From positions 124,001-188,000 of the forward strand of contig NZ_SOHK01000015.1 in the NCBI RefSeq assembly GCF_004404055.1: a DNA stretch of 64,000 nucleotides, written 5' to 3'. The notes under the pieces are model-generated. The model ran no database searches. It was not told the origin of the DNA and worked only from the letters and a program-made list of their open reading frames with translations. Shown in pieces: positions 46,152-55,190 of this stretch. Position 1 is the stretch's first letter. Each line of letters opens with the position of its first letter. The position numbers and the translations under genes are program-made. Source of the DNA: Cryobacterium ruanii (GTDB taxonomy: Bacteria > Actinomycetota > Actinomycetes > Actinomycetales > Microbacteriaceae).

Positions 46152-46204
46152 GGGGAGACTCCTCGGTATGGCGGGTGGTGAGCGACGAGCGAGCAGGCGG
46201 CCGG

Positions 46205-47671
46205 CTAAAGGTTGCGGTCGGCGGGGAGGCCCTCGACGACGAGCTCGGCGAGCGTGCGTGCAGCCAGCCGAGTGATCGGCTTGAGGTCTTTGTACGACAC
46301 GACGCTGCCGGCGGCGAGCTGCGGGTCGTAGGGAATGCGCACGATTTCGCGCACCCGTGAACGAAAGTGCGACTCGATTTCTTCGAGCCGAACCAGGTTG
46401 GTCCCCTGGGTGGCGGTGTTGAGCGCGACGATGGCATTGCGCACGAGGTCTCCGTAGCCGTTCGCTTCGAGCCAGGTCAGGGTCTCGGAGGCGAGGCGGG
46501 CCTCGTCCACACTGCCGCCCGAGACAATCACGATGGAGTCGGCGCGCTGTAGGGTGGCCCGCATGACCGAGTGCACGATGCCGGTGCCGCAGTCGGTGAG
46601 GGCGATCGAGTAGTACCGAGCCGCGAGGTCGGCGACGACGTTGTAGTCGTTTTCGTCGAACGCTTCGGAGAGCAATGGGTCAGTGTCGGAAGCGAGGATG
46701 TCGAGTCGGGTCTCATCGCGGGAGACGAGCGAGGAGAAATCAGTGAAGTTGCCGATCGAGGCGGCTTTCGAGACGACGTCGCGCACGGTCGAACGGGTTT
46801 GCTTGCTGACCCGCTCGGAGAGGGTGCCGCGGTCGGGGTTGGCGTCGATGGCGATGATGCGGTCGTCGCGGGCATCGGCCAGGGCCATGCCGAGCAACGT
46901 CGTGACGGTGGTCTTACCGACGCCGCCCTTGCGGGTGAGGATCGGCACGAACCGGGTGCCGCCCTCAAACTGGCGGCGGATGCGCTCGTCCATCTGCTTG
47001 TACGCCTGCACCTTGGCGGAGTCGCCCAGGTTGACCAGGTGCAGGGTGACCGTGTAAACGAATTCGGGCCAGGCTCCCTGCGGCGCCTTACGGGTCTTGC
47101 GGTTGACCGCGAGCAGGCGGTCCGACGTCAGCATGGACGCCGACTCGGGGGCGGCGGTGCTCTCAGAGTGGGTGCGGTCGCGCCGAACCGCGGCATCCGT
47201 TCGGGAGAGCGATTCAATAGCCGAACTGGCACCGGCTGCGCGGGCCGGCGGCGGCGTGCTGATCTCTACGGTGTGGGTGGCCGGGGTCGACACGACCCGG
47301 GCGGTGGAGGTGACGCTGGCGGCACCGATACCGGCAGCACCGATACCGACGGCACCGATACCGGCAGCACCGATACCGGCGGCACTGATGCCCGCGTTAC
47401 CGATGCCCGCGTTACCGATGCCCGCGGCGGCGCGACCGGGCGCCGCCACCGAACGTCGGGGGCCGGCCGGCATCTCGATCGGCACGCTCAGGCTCTCGGG
47501 CAGCGAGGCAGCGAGGTTGTCGATGGTGTGCGGCGGTAATTCGCTGTGGTAACTGTCACTGGGGTAATTGTCACCGTGTAAGTCGGCAGTGTCGCGCTCG
47601 TCGCGGGCACGTTTGGCGGCCGACACCGGTCGCGCGGGCGCACTCTGGTCGTCAGTACGTTTGTCTGGCAC
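46205..47671 (-). CDS. MinD/ParA-like ATPase with long repeat-bearing N-terminus
   Basis: A 488-residue protein. Residues from about 195 on form a deviant-Walker-A ATPase: FVPILTRKGGVGKTTVTTLL (P-loop near 246-253), IIAIDANPDRGTL, IALTDCGTGIVHSVMRATLQ and VSGGSVDEARLASETL. This sequence type is common in actinobacteria as MinD-like or ESX-associated (EspI-like) proteins. The first 190 residues are disordered; about 83-117 carry a pentapeptide array (GIGAA/GIGNA) coded by 15-bp repeats. No membrane-targeting helix at the C-terminus is evident, and no secretion or ParB-type partner is adjacent. Start GTG at 47669-47671 with a GAGG site. Confidence 0.85.
   Translation of the reverse strand: MPDKRTDDQSAPARPVSAAKRARDERDTADLHGDNYPSDSYHSELPPHTIDNLAASLPESLSVPIEMPAGPRRSVAAPGRAAAGIGNAGIGNAGISAAGIGAAGIGAVGIGAAGIGAASVTSTARVVSTPATHTVEISTPPPARAAGASSAIESLSRTDAAVRRDRTHSESTAAPESASMLTSDRLLAVNRKTRKAPQGAWPEFVYTVTLHLVNLGDSAKVQAYKQMDERIRRQFEGGTRFVPILTRKGGVGKTTVTTLLGMALADARDDRIIAIDANPDRGTLSERVSKQTRSTVRDVVSKAASIGNFTDFSSLVSRDETRLDILASDTDPLLSEAFDENDYNVVADLAARYYSIALTDCGTGIVHSVMRATLQRADSIVIVSGGSVDEARLASETLTWLEANGYGDLVRNAIVALNTATQGTNLVRLEEIESHFRSRVREIVRIPYDPQLAAGSVVSYKDLKPITRLAARTLAELVVEGLPADRNL
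47322..47426. repeat. 15-bp tandem repeat inside the MinD-like gene
   Basis: Seven 15-bp units in a row: GCACCGATACCGGCA types at 47322, 47337, 47352 and 47367, then more diverged units at 47382, 47397 and 47412. The two last are identical to each other. The period keeps frame and codes for AGIG(A/N)-like pentapeptides. Confidence 0.9.
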
Positions 47672-47706
47672 GGTACATCCTCAACTGGTCGATTACGGCA
47701 CTAATC

Positions 47707-50700
47707 CTAGCGCGGACGCACCACCACGAGCAGATCGCCCGCATCGACCTGCTGGGTGAGCGGGATGGCGACGCGTTCGATGACGCCGGCGATCGGTGAG
47801 GTGATGGCGGCTTCCATTTTCATGGCTTCGATCGAGGCGACGCTTTGGCCCGCTTCGACCTGGGCGCCTTCTTCAACCTGCAGGGTGACCACGCCGGAGA
47901 AGGGGGCGGCGATCTGGCCGGGCTGATTCGCATCCGCTTTCTCAGCGATTTTGGACTGCACGGTGATGCTGGTATCGCGCACGAATACCGGGCGCAGCTG
48001 GCCGTTGAGGATGGTCATGACGGTGCGCATGCCCTTGTCGTCGGCTTCGCCGATGGCTTCGAGGCCCACGTAGAGCCGCACGCCCTTGGCAATTTCGACG
48101 GCGTGTTCCTGGCCCTGCTGCAGGCCGTAGAGGTAGTCGACCGTGTCGATGACGGAAAGATCGCCGTAGGTGTCCTTGACCTGTTCGAACTGGCGGGTCG
48201 GCGCGGGAAACAGCAGCTGGTTGAGCATCGCGCGACGCTCGATGCTGCCGGCATCAAGCGCGGCGCGCTCCCCCGCGGTGATCTCGGTCACGCCGACGCG
48301 CACGCTGCGTCCGGCAAGCACCTTGGTGCGGAACGGTTCGGGCCAGCCGCCGGGCAGGTCGCCGAGCTCGCCGGCCATGAACCCGATGACGGAGTCGGGC
48401 ACGTCGTAGTTGCCGGGGTTCGCCTCGAAATCGGCCGGGTCGGCTTTCACCGCGGCGAGGTAGAGGGCGAGGTCGCCGACGACCTTCGACGACGGGGTCA
48501 CCTTGGGGACCCGGCCGAGGATGGTGTTCGCGGCGGTGTACATGTCTTCGATCAGTTCGAAGTGGTCGGCCAGGCCGAGGGCGACGGCCTGGGTGCGCAG
48601 GTTGGACAGCTGCCCGCCCGGGATCTCGTGTGAATACACCCGGCCGGTTGGCGCGGACAGGCCCGATTCGAACGGGCTGTACAGGGTGCGCACGGCCTCC
48701 CAGTACGGTTCGAGGTCGGTTGTCGCCCTGAGCGAAATACCGGTGTCGCGTTCGGTGTGGGCGAGGGCGGCTACGAGAGAGGATGCTGACGGCTGGCTGG
48801 TCGTGCCGGCCATCGGAGCGGATGCCACGTCGACGGCGTCGGCGCCGGCGCGCGCCGCGGCGAGCAGCGTGGCGAGCTGGCCTCCCGGGGTGTCATGGGT
48901 GTGCACGTGCACGGGCAGATCGAATCGTTCCCGGAACGCGGCCACGAGCTTTTCGGCGGCGCTCGGCCGGAGCAGCCCGGCCATGTCCTTGATGCCGATG
49001 ACGTGCGCGCCGCTTTCGACGATCTGGTCGGCCAGGCGCAGGTAGTAGTCGAGGGTGTAGAGGTTTTCGGCCGGGTCGAGTAGGTCGCCGGTGTAGCAGA
49101 CGGCGACCTCGGCCAGCGCGGTGCCGGTGTTCAATACCGCGTCGATCGCCGGGCGCATCTGCGACACGTCGTTGAGGGCGTCGAAGATGCGAAAGATGTC
49201 CACGCCGGTATCGGTCGCCTCACGCACGAACGCATCGGTCACCTCGGTCGGATACGGGGTGTAGCCAACGGTGTTTCGACCGCGCAGCAGCATCTGCAGG
49301 TTGATGTTCGGTAGGGCCTCGCGCAGCGCTGCGAGGCGCTCCCACGGGTCTTCGCCGAGAAACCGCAGCGCGACGTCGTAGGTGGCGCCGCCCCAGGCCT
49401 CGACCGAGAGCAACTGCGGCGTCAGGCGGGCCACGTAGGGTGCGACGGCGACGAGGTCCTTGGTGCGCACGCGCGTCGCCAGCAGCGACTGGTGGGCATC
49501 CCTGAAGGTCGTGTCCGTGACGGCCAGGGCGGTTTGGGCGCGCAGGTCGGCGGCGAACCGGGTCGGGCCGAGCAGCTGCAGCCTCTGTCGCGAGCCATCC
49601 GGCGCCGGCTGGGTCAGGTCGAGCTGGGGCAGCTTGTCCCGCGGGTGCACCGTGGTCGGCGGCACCCCGTTGGGCTGGTTCACGGTAACTTCAGCGAGCC
49701 AGTTGAGAATCTTCGTGCCGCGATCCTTGGACTCCCGGCCGCGCAGCAGCTCGGGGCGCTCATCGATGAAGGAGGTGCTCAGGTCGCCGGCAGCGAAGTC
49801 GGGGTCGTCGAGCACCGCCTGCAGGAAGGAGATATTGGTCGATACACCGCGAATGCGGAACTCCGCCAGCGCCCGCTTGGACCGCACGACGGCGGCCGCA
49901 TAGTCACGGCCGCGGCAAGTGAGCTTGGCGAGCATCGAGTCGAAGTGCGGGCTGATCTGCGCGCCCGTGTTCACAGTGCCACCATCCAAACGGATGCCCG
50001 CCCCGCCCGGCGAACGATACGTGGTGATCTTGCCGGTGTCGGGCCGGAACCCGGCCGCGGGGTCCTCGGTCGTGATGCGGCACTGCAGGGCCGCACCGCG
50101 CAGACGGATCTCGCCCTGGGTCAGGCCGATCTGCTCGAGGGTCTCCCCCGCTGCGATGCGGATCTGCGCCTGCACCAGGTCGACATCCGTGACCTCCTCG
50201 GTGACGGTGTGCTCCACCTGGATGCGCGGGTTCATCTCGATGAACACGGGCTGCCCAGCGCGTTCGCCGACGGTGTCGAGTAGAAACTCGACCGTACCGG
50301 CGTTGACATAGCCGATGGACCGGGCAAACTTGATGGCGTCGGCGTAGAGCTGCACCCGAATCTCATCGCTGAGGTTTGGTGCCGGGGCGATCTCGATGAC
50401 CTTCTGGTGGCGACGCTGCACCGAGCAGTCGCGCTCGAACAGGTGCACGGTCTCGCCGGAGGCATCCGCCAGGATCTGCACCTCGATGTGCCGGGGACGC
50501 AGCACGGCCGCTTCGAGGAACATCGTCGGGTCGCCGAAGGCGCTGTTGGCCTCGCGCATGGCTTCTTCGAGCGCGCCGCGCAGCTCGCTCTTCTTCGCAA
50601 CGCGCCGCATTCCGCGCCCGCCGCCGCCAGCGACGGCCTTGGCGAAGATGGGAAAGCCGATCTCGTCGGCCTGGCTGATCAGCAGGTCCACATCGGTCGA

Positions 50701-51111
50701 CGGTTGCGTCGACTTGAGAACCGGAACCCCGGCCGCGATGGCATGTTCCTTCGCGGTGACCTTATTGCCGGCCATTTCGAGCACATCGGCGCCCGGGCCG
50801 ATGAAAGTGATGCCGGCTGCCGCGGCCGCATCGGCGAGCTCCGGGTTCTCCGACAGAAAACCGTACCCGGGATAGATGGCATCGGCGCCGCACTCCTTCG
50901 CGACGCGGATGATCTCACTCACATCCAGATAGGCGCGAACCGGATGCCCCACCTCACCAATCTGGTACGCCTCATCCGCTTTCAACCGGTGCAAAGAGTT
51001 GCGATCCTCGAACGGGAACACCGCCACAGTCTTCGCTCCGAGCTCGTAAGCCGCGCGCATGGCACGGATCGCAATCTCTCCACGGTTGGCAACGAGGATT
51101 TTCTCAAACAT
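47707..51111 (-). CDS. pyc: pyruvate carboxylase
   Basis: A 1134-residue biotin enzyme that carboxylates pyruvate to oxaloacetate (anaplerosis). Biotin carboxylase domain (about 1-450): MFEKILVANRGEIAIRAMRA, the ATP loop VAGGGGRGMRRV and FIEMNPRIQVEHTVTEEVTD. Carboxyltransferase domain: FRDAHQSLLATRVRT, VEAWGGATYDVALRFLGEDP with metal and pyruvate residues, and HVHTHDTPGGQLATLLAAA. C-terminal biotinyl domain: VASIEAMKMEAAI, where the Lys is biotinylated. The frame is open ten codons upstream; the ATG at 51109-51111 has AAAGG five bases before it and fits the family start. Confidence 0.98.
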   Translation of the reverse strand: MFEKILVANRGEIAIRAMRAAYELGAKTVAVFPFEDRNSLHRLKADEAYQIGEVGHPVRAYLDVSEIIRVAKECGADAIYPGYGFLSENPELADAAAAAGITFIGPGADVLEMAGNKVTAKEHAIAAGVPVLKSTQPSTDVDLLISQADEIGFPIFAKAVAGGGGRGMRRVAKKSELRGALEEAMREANSAFGDPTMFLEAAVLRPRHIEVQILADASGETVHLFERDCSVQRRHQKVIEIAPAPNLSDEIRVQLYADAIKFARSIGYVNAGTVEFLLDTVGERAGQPVFIEMNPRIQVEHTVTEEVTDVDLVQAQIRIAAGETLEQIGLTQGEIRLRGAALQCRITTEDPAAGFRPDTGKITTYRSPGGAGIRLDGGTVNTGAQISPHFDSMLAKLTCRGRDYAAAVVRSKRALAEFRIRGVSTNISFLQAVLDDPDFAAGDLSTSFIDERPELLRGRESKDRGTKILNWLAEVTVNQPNGVPPTTVHPRDKLPQLDLTQPAPDGSRQRLQLLGPTRFAADLRAQTALAVTDTTFRDAHQSLLATRVRTKDLVAVAPYVARLTPQLLSVEAWGGATYDVALRFLGEDPWERLAALREALPNINLQMLLRGRNTVGYTPYPTEVTDAFVREATDTGVDIFRIFDALNDVSQMRPAIDAVLNTGTALAEVAVCYTGDLLDPAENLYTLDYYLRLADQIVESGAHVIGIKDMAGLLRPSAAEKLVAAFRERFDLPVHVHTHDTPGGQLATLLAAARAGADAVDVASAPMAGTTSQPSASSLVAALAHTERDTGISLRATTDLEPYWEAVRTLYSPFESGLSAPTGRVYSHEIPGGQLSNLRTQAVALGLADHFELIEDMYTAANTILGRVPKVTPSSKVVGDLALYLAAVKADPADFEANPGNYDVPDSVIGFMAGELGDLPGGWPEPFRTKVLAGRSVRVGVTEITAGERAALDAGSIERRAMLNQLLFPAPTRQFEQVKDTYGDLSVIDTVDYLYGLQQGQEHAVEIAKGVRLYVGLEAIGEADDKGMRTVMTILNGQLRPVFVRDTSITVQSKIAEKADANQPGQIAAPFSGVVTLQVEEGAQVEAGQSVASIEAMKMEAAITSPIAGVIERVAIPLTQQVDAGDLLVVVRPR

Positions 51112-51189
51112 GCAGGCCTTTCGAGGGCGTACCGAGCGCACAGCTAACGGTTAGGTTCTCTAACACTAGTGAAGGTAACGTTGCTACTC

Positions 51190-52002
51190 ATGCACGTACT
51201 CAGCGTAAGTTCCCTTAAGGGCGGCGTCGGCAAGACCACGGTGACCCTTGGTCTGGCTTCTGCTGCCTTCGCCCGTGGCGTGCGAACACTCGTCGTGGAT
51301 CTCGATCCGCAGTCCGATGTGTCAACCGGCATGGATATCCAGGTAGCCGGCCACCTCAACGTCGCCGATGTTCTCGGTTCGCCTAAGGAAAAAACCGTTC
51401 GTGCGGCTATCGCCCCGAGCGGGTGGACCCGCAACCGTCCCGGCACGATCGACGTGATGATCGGCAGCCCCTCCGCGATCAATTTCGACGGACCGCACCC
51501 GAGCATCCGCGACATTTGGAAACTCGAAGAAGCACTCTCGACGATCGAGAAGGATTACGAGCTCGTGCTGATCGACTGCGCACCCTCACTCAACGCCCTC
51601 ACGCGCACCGCGTGGGCCGCGAGCGACCGGGTCGCGGTCGTCACCGAGCCCGGCCTGTTCTCGGTCGCTGCTGCCGATCGTGCGCTGCGCGCGATCGAAG
51701 AAATCCGCCGTGGGCTGAGCCCGCGCCTGCAGCCGCTCGGCATCATCGTGAACCGCGCCCGTACGGCATCTCTCGAGCACCAGTTTCGCATCAAGGAACT
51801 GCGTGACATGTTCGGGCCGCTCGTGCTCAGTCCCCAGTTGCCGGAGCGTACGTCGCTGCAGCAGGCGCAGGGCGCCGCGAAGCCGCTGCACATCTGGCCG
51901 GGTGACAGTGCCCTCGAAATGGCGGGCTACTTCGACCAGTTGCTCGACCGGGTACTGCGTACAGCGCGCATCGGTGAGTACGCCGAGGCGCCCGCGGTCT
52001 AA
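51190..52002 (+). CDS. ParA-like ATPase
   Basis: A 270-residue ParA/Soj-family ATPase. MHVLSVSSLKGGVGKTTVTL holds the deviant Walker A motif; VVDLDPQSDVSTGMD is the A' motif, LVLIDCAPSLNALT the Walker B, and IIVNRARTASLEHQFRIKEL the specificity loop. ParA proteins drive partitioning or positioning of DNA or protein complexes; no parB or parS-like site is next to it, so it is an orphan. The frame extends to a GTG at 51169; the ATG at 51190 fits the family start. It is divergent from pyc, and no shared function is implied. Confidence 0.92.
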   Translation: MHVLSVSSLKGGVGKTTVTLGLASAAFARGVRTLVVDLDPQSDVSTGMDIQVAGHLNVADVLGSPKEKTVRAAIAPSGWTRNRPGTIDVMIGSPSAINFDGPHPSIRDIWKLEEALSTIEKDYELVLIDCAPSLNALTRTAWAASDRVAVVTEPGLFSVAAADRALRAIEEIRRGLSPRLQPLGIIVNRARTASLEHQFRIKELRDMFGPLVLSPQLPERTSLQQAQGAAKPLHIWPGDSALEMAGYFDQLLDRVLRTARIGEYAEAPAV

Positions 52003-52357
52003 GAGTTCTATCTTCGGCTTCGGCGGAGTTCGGTACTAGCCTTTCAAGAGGTCGCTGAAACGAGCCTTGGCCTCGATGAATCTGCGGGGTATTCCGCGGG
52101 CAATGCGGGGCCGTCATCTGCTCCTCGACTCGAACACCGCCGGTACTCCGGTGGAATCCGAAAAAAGCGTTCGGATTCCGCCTTCAAAACGGCGAAACTC
52201 GCACCCCGCGCACAACCGGCCTGCGCATCGACTTCTGGATGGGCACGTCATCTACGCGGCTGGCGTCCCGGCCACGTCACGACGGCTGCTTCGCGGCGTG
52301 ACCACGTTCTTCAACTAGCGGCGCACGCTATCGACGTGACCACACCAGCCTGCGGGG
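52003..52357. other. 355-bp gap between ParA-like and MerR genes
   Basis: No convincing gene. One imperfect hairpin stands out: GGAATCCGA (52153-52161) and TCGGATTCC (52171-52179) with a 9-base loop, without a T-run on either strand. An 83-codon plus-strand frame (52067-52318) crosses the gap, but it has no ribosome site, no recognised domain and arginine-rich composition typical of shadow frames. The region separates two convergent genes. Confidence 0.5.
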
Positions 52358-52909
52358 CTAGGAGATTTTGCGGGTAGTGCGACGGGCGGCTAGTTCGTCG
52401 GTCGGATCGACGGGCTGCATGTCGAGTTCGACCAGGCTGGTCTCGACCTCGCGGAGCACCTTGCCCACGGCAATGCCGAAGACGCCCTGGCCGCGGCTGA
52501 CCAGGTCGATGACCTCGTCGTTGGAGGTGCACAGGTAGACACTCGCGCCGTCGCTCATGAGCGTGGTCTGGGCGAGGTCGCTGATGCCCGATTCACGCAG
52601 CTGATTGACGGCGGTGCGAATCTGCTGCAGGGAAATGCCGGTGTCGAGCAGGCGCTTGACGAGCTTGAGTACAAGAATGTCGCGAAAGCCGTAGAGGCGC
52701 TGGGAGCCGGAACCGGCCGCTCCTCGCACTGTGGGTTCGACCAGGCCGGTACGGGCCCAGTAGTCCAGCTGGCGGTAGCTGATGCCGGCGGCACGGGCAG
52801 CGACAGCACCGCGGTAACCGGAGTTCTCGTCAAGCTCGGGCATGCCATCGGTGAACAGCAGTCCCAACGAGTAACGCGAAGCGTCAGCATCAGGCTTGAG
52901 CTCACTCAT
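52358..52909 (-). CDS. MerR family transcriptional regulator (Rv1830-like)
   Basis: A 183-residue regulator. The MerR helix-turn-helix is GYRGAVAARAAGISYRQLDY plus WARTGLVEPTVR, followed by RLYGFRDILVLKLVKRLLD and an effector/dimerisation region (TGISLQQIRTAVNQLRESGI; SDGASVYLCTSNDEVIDLV). No metal-binding cysteines of the CueR/MerR type are present. Its place next to a second MerR protein and garA matches mycobacterial Rv1827-Rv1830. The 296 bp between it and the upstream regulator hold no gene and probably contain its promoter. Targets are unknown. Confidence 0.92.
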   Translation of the reverse strand: MSELKPDADASRYSLGLLFTDGMPELDENSGYRGAVAARAAGISYRQLDYWARTGLVEPTVRGAAGSGSQRLYGFRDILVLKLVKRLLDTGISLQQIRTAVNQLRESGISDLAQTTLMSDGASVYLCTSNDEVIDLVSRGQGVFGIAVGKVLREVETSLVELDMQPVDPTDELAARRTTRKIS

Positions 52910-53205
52910 AGGGGTTGCCTCTCGGGGGTCACGTCGTGCGGCGACTGAGGGCTGAATTGAAGCGAGTCTCGGTCACTGTGGTGCGGAATCGAACTGGTGC
53001 GGTGGTGTTGGTACTGTCGTGCGCTGGGTCTGGTTCTAAAAACGTCCTACTGTGACTAGTCTCTCAACGGTACCGAGGTGCGGGGCTTGAAGGCCTGACA
53101 TTCGCTTGACCGATTTGGCGTGTCGGTCGAGCGCGGGCCGACGTGCAAATCAGCAACAGGGTCACAGGACGCCGGTGTCGTTTTGCGCCTGAGTCAGTCT
53201 ACGAC

Positions 53206-53934
53206 CTACTTGGTCAGTCGGCCCAGTGCAGAGCGAATCAGGCTGCCGCGAATAACCTCGAGCTGCCCGGCGATCTCAACGGCCATTTCGGCCGCCTTGG
53301 CGCGGCTGGAGGCGTCTTTGCGGCGCGCGAGCGGCACGAGGGCACTTTCGATGAGGCCGAGTTCGCGTTCGGCGGCCCCGCGAAACCCACGGAGGTGGCG
53401 CGGCTCGATTCCGCTGCGTTGCAGCTCCACGAGGGCACGCAACACGTGCAGTACGCCGTCACCGTAGTGCTCGGCGGGCAGGATGATCGACGCGGACACG
53501 GCGTCGTGCAGCAGGGTCGCGGACGCGCCGGCCTCGCGCAGGAGTTCGTCGCGGGTGAGACGGCGCACGGTACCGAGCATCGACGGCCCCGGGGCCGTTC
53601 CGCCCGGCAGTACCGGCGACAGGCCGGCGTCGAGGTCGTCCAGATACGAGCGGATAACTTTCAACGGCAGGTAGTGATCGCGCTGCATCGACAGAATGAG
53701 TCGCAGACGGTCGACGTCGCTGCTGCAGAACTTGCGATAGCCGGAGTCCGTGCGGGCCGGGGACACAAGCCCCTGCTCCTCGAGAAAACGCAGCTTGGAG
53801 GGGGTCAGATCGGTGAATTCAGGGGTGAGTCGTGCCAGAACCTGGCCGATGCTAAGCAGCGGCGCTGATCCCGGGGCTTGCGCTTTCGCCGCCGACACAG
53901 ACACGGACCGAGCCTGGGCGGAATTTGCCGCCAC
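53206..53934 (-). CDS. ftsR: MerR family regulator, FtsR-like (Rv1828)
   Basis: A 242-residue MerR-type regulator homologous to mycobacterial Rv1828 and corynebacterial FtsR, which activates ftsZ transcription. The winged helix is LLSIGQVLARLTPEFTDLTP, SKLRFLEEQGLVSPARTDSG, YRKFCSSDVDRLRLILSMQR, with a C-terminal four-helix domain (VLHVLRALVELQRSGIEPRH onward). An N-terminal tail of about 25 residues is Ala/Ser-rich. The GTG start overlaps the garA stop by one base. The ftsZ gene is in the same window, so the pair could be tested directly. Confidence 0.9.
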   Translation of the reverse strand: MAANSAQARSVSVSAAKAQAPGSAPLLSIGQVLARLTPEFTDLTPSKLRFLEEQGLVSPARTDSGYRKFCSSDVDRLRLILSMQRDHYLPLKVIRSYLDDLDAGLSPVLPGGTAPGPSMLGTVRRLTRDELLREAGASATLLHDAVSASIILPAEHYGDGVLHVLRALVELQRSGIEPRHLRGFRGAAERELGLIESALVPLARRKDASSRAKAAEMAVEIAGQLEVIRGSLIRSALGRLTK

Positions 53935-54533
53935 TACTCGATCGCCGCGCGGGCGAGGTCGAGGCGCGAGGCGTAGAAGGTCAGGCGGAACTTTCCGACC
54001 TGCACCTCGGCACCATCGGTCAGCGCGGCTGTTTCGATACGCTCGCCATTGAAGTAGGTGCCGTTGAGCGAGCCGAGGTCCTTCACCGTGAACGCCGTGC
54101 CGTTGCGCAGGAACTCGGCGTGACGACGCGACACGGTGACGTCGTCGAGAAAGATGTCGGCGTCGGGGTGGCGGCCGACACTCGTGAAATCGGCGTCGAG
54201 CAGAAACCGCGCCCCGGCATTGGGGCCGCGGCGAACGACCATGAGGGCCGACCCGGAGGGCAGAGCCACGATGGACTCCTGTTCTTCTGCCGTGACGTTG
54301 GAGTCGATGGAGGCGATCTGGGCCGCGAACTCCTGGCTCAAGGTCATCGTCGTATCGGTGCTGAGCATGTCATGCACAGTCGTCGACTCGCCGAGCGTTC
54401 CGCTGTCGGAGGATGCGGGGGTGGACTGCGCCTTGCTGGGCATTGCTTCGCCTGTCGTCGGGTTCTTGGGCTGATCTGCGGGCACGGGCTCGTTCTGTTC
54501 CTCGGAATTATGCTTTCCGGATAGATCGACCAT
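53934..54533 (-). CDS. garA: FHA domain protein GarA/OdhI
   Basis: A 199-residue protein with a C-terminal FHA domain (ALMVVRRGPNAGARFLLDAD, SVGRHPDADIFLDDVTVSRR, HAEFLRNGTAF, DLGSLNGTYFNGERIE). GarA/OdhI, when unphosphorylated, inhibits 2-oxoglutarate dehydrogenase and tunes glutamate metabolism; PASTA kinases phosphorylate an N-terminal ETTS/V motif. Here the corresponding region reads STTVHDMLSTDTTMTLSQEF, so DTTMT or STTV is the likely site. The N-terminal tail is longer than in M. tuberculosis. ATG at 54531-54533 follows an AGGAGG site. Confidence 0.92.
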   Translation of the reverse strand: MVDLSGKHNSEEQNEPVPADQPKNPTTGEAMPSKAQSTPASSDSGTLGESTTVHDMLSTDTTMTLSQEFAAQIASIDSNVTAEEQESIVALPSGSALMVVRRGPNAGARFLLDADFTSVGRHPDADIFLDDVTVSRRHAEFLRNGTAFTVKDLGSLNGTYFNGERIETAALTDGAEVQVGKFRLTFYASRLDLARAAIE

Positions 54534-54543
54534 CACGCACCTC

Positions 54544-55161
54544 CTATTTTTCCAGCGTATCGGAAGATACACCCTCAAAGACCCGCGGCAGTCGAATCAC
54601 GCGCATCGTTTCGATGGCATAAATGATGCCGGCCCACCAGTACACGAAAGCACCCCACAGCGCGAACGCCCACCCCACCGGCTGCGACCACCATTCCAGC
54701 TGCGGGAAGGCCTGCCCGAGCATGATCATCGGCAGGGCATAGAACAGGCAGAACGTTGCCACCTTGCCGAGTTGATGCACCGGCAGCGGGCCGAAACCAA
54801 AATTCGCCAGGATGATTCCGAGGACCAGCAGGAAGACGTCCCGTCCCACCACCACCAGCACGATCCACCACGGTACAAGGTCACGCCAGGCGAGCCCGAT
54901 CAGCGCGACGAAGATATACAGACGGTCCGCGGCTGGATCCAGGAGCTGGCCGAGCCGGGTGATCTGGTTCCAGCGGCGGGCGAGAAAACCGTCGAGCCAG
55001 TCTGTGAAGCTGGAAATGCTGAGCACGACGAGGGCCCAGGCATCAGCTCCCTGAGCGAGGAGGACGAGGAAAACCGGTACCAGCAGGAGGCGCAGAAAGC
55101 TGAGCATGTTGGGCAGGGTCAGCACCCGATCGCTGACCACCCCGTTCGTTGCCGCTGTCAC
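54544..55161 (-). CDS. pgsA: CDP-alcohol phosphatidyltransferase, PgsA-like
   Basis: A 205-residue membrane enzyme of the CDP-alcohol phosphatidyltransferase family. The signature D-x2-DG-x2-AR-x8-G-x3-D-x3-D is complete from DWLDGFLARRW to GQLLDPAADRL, and about five membrane segments follow. The product is most likely phosphatidylglycerol phosphate or cardiolipin; inositol cannot be excluded. The place next to garA resembles mycobacterial pgsA2. The GTG start has a TAGACT hexamer seven bases upstream, suggesting a nearly leaderless message. Confidence 0.9.
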   Translation of the reverse strand: MTAATNGVVSDRVLTLPNMLSFLRLLLVPVFLVLLAQGADAWALVVLSISSFTDWLDGFLARRWNQITRLGQLLDPAADRLYIFVALIGLAWRDLVPWWIVLVVVGRDVFLLVLGIILANFGFGPLPVHQLGKVATFCLFYALPMIMLGQAFPQLEWWSQPVGWAFALWGAFVYWWAGIIYAIETMRVIRLPRVFEGVSSDTLEK

Positions 55162-55168
55162 GGTGCTG

Positions 55169-55174
55169 AGTCTA
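55169..55174 (-). promoter_or_regulatory. -10 element of a near-leaderless promoter (pgsA)
   Basis: On the minus strand TAGACT is followed by seven bases and the GTG at 55159-55161, one base more than in the other candidates. Confidence 0.4.
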
Positions 55175-55190
55175 TCGAGAGGGGACCCGA

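Noticed and set aside
51112-51141. Ten-residue upstream extension of pyruvate carboxylase
   Set aside because: The internal ATG has a good ribosome site and directly precedes the conserved FEKILVANRG segment.
52067-52318. 83-codon plus-strand frame in the gap after the ParA-like gene
   Set aside because: Arginine-rich, no ribosome site, no domain and no promoter; it looks like a chance frame in high-GC DNA.
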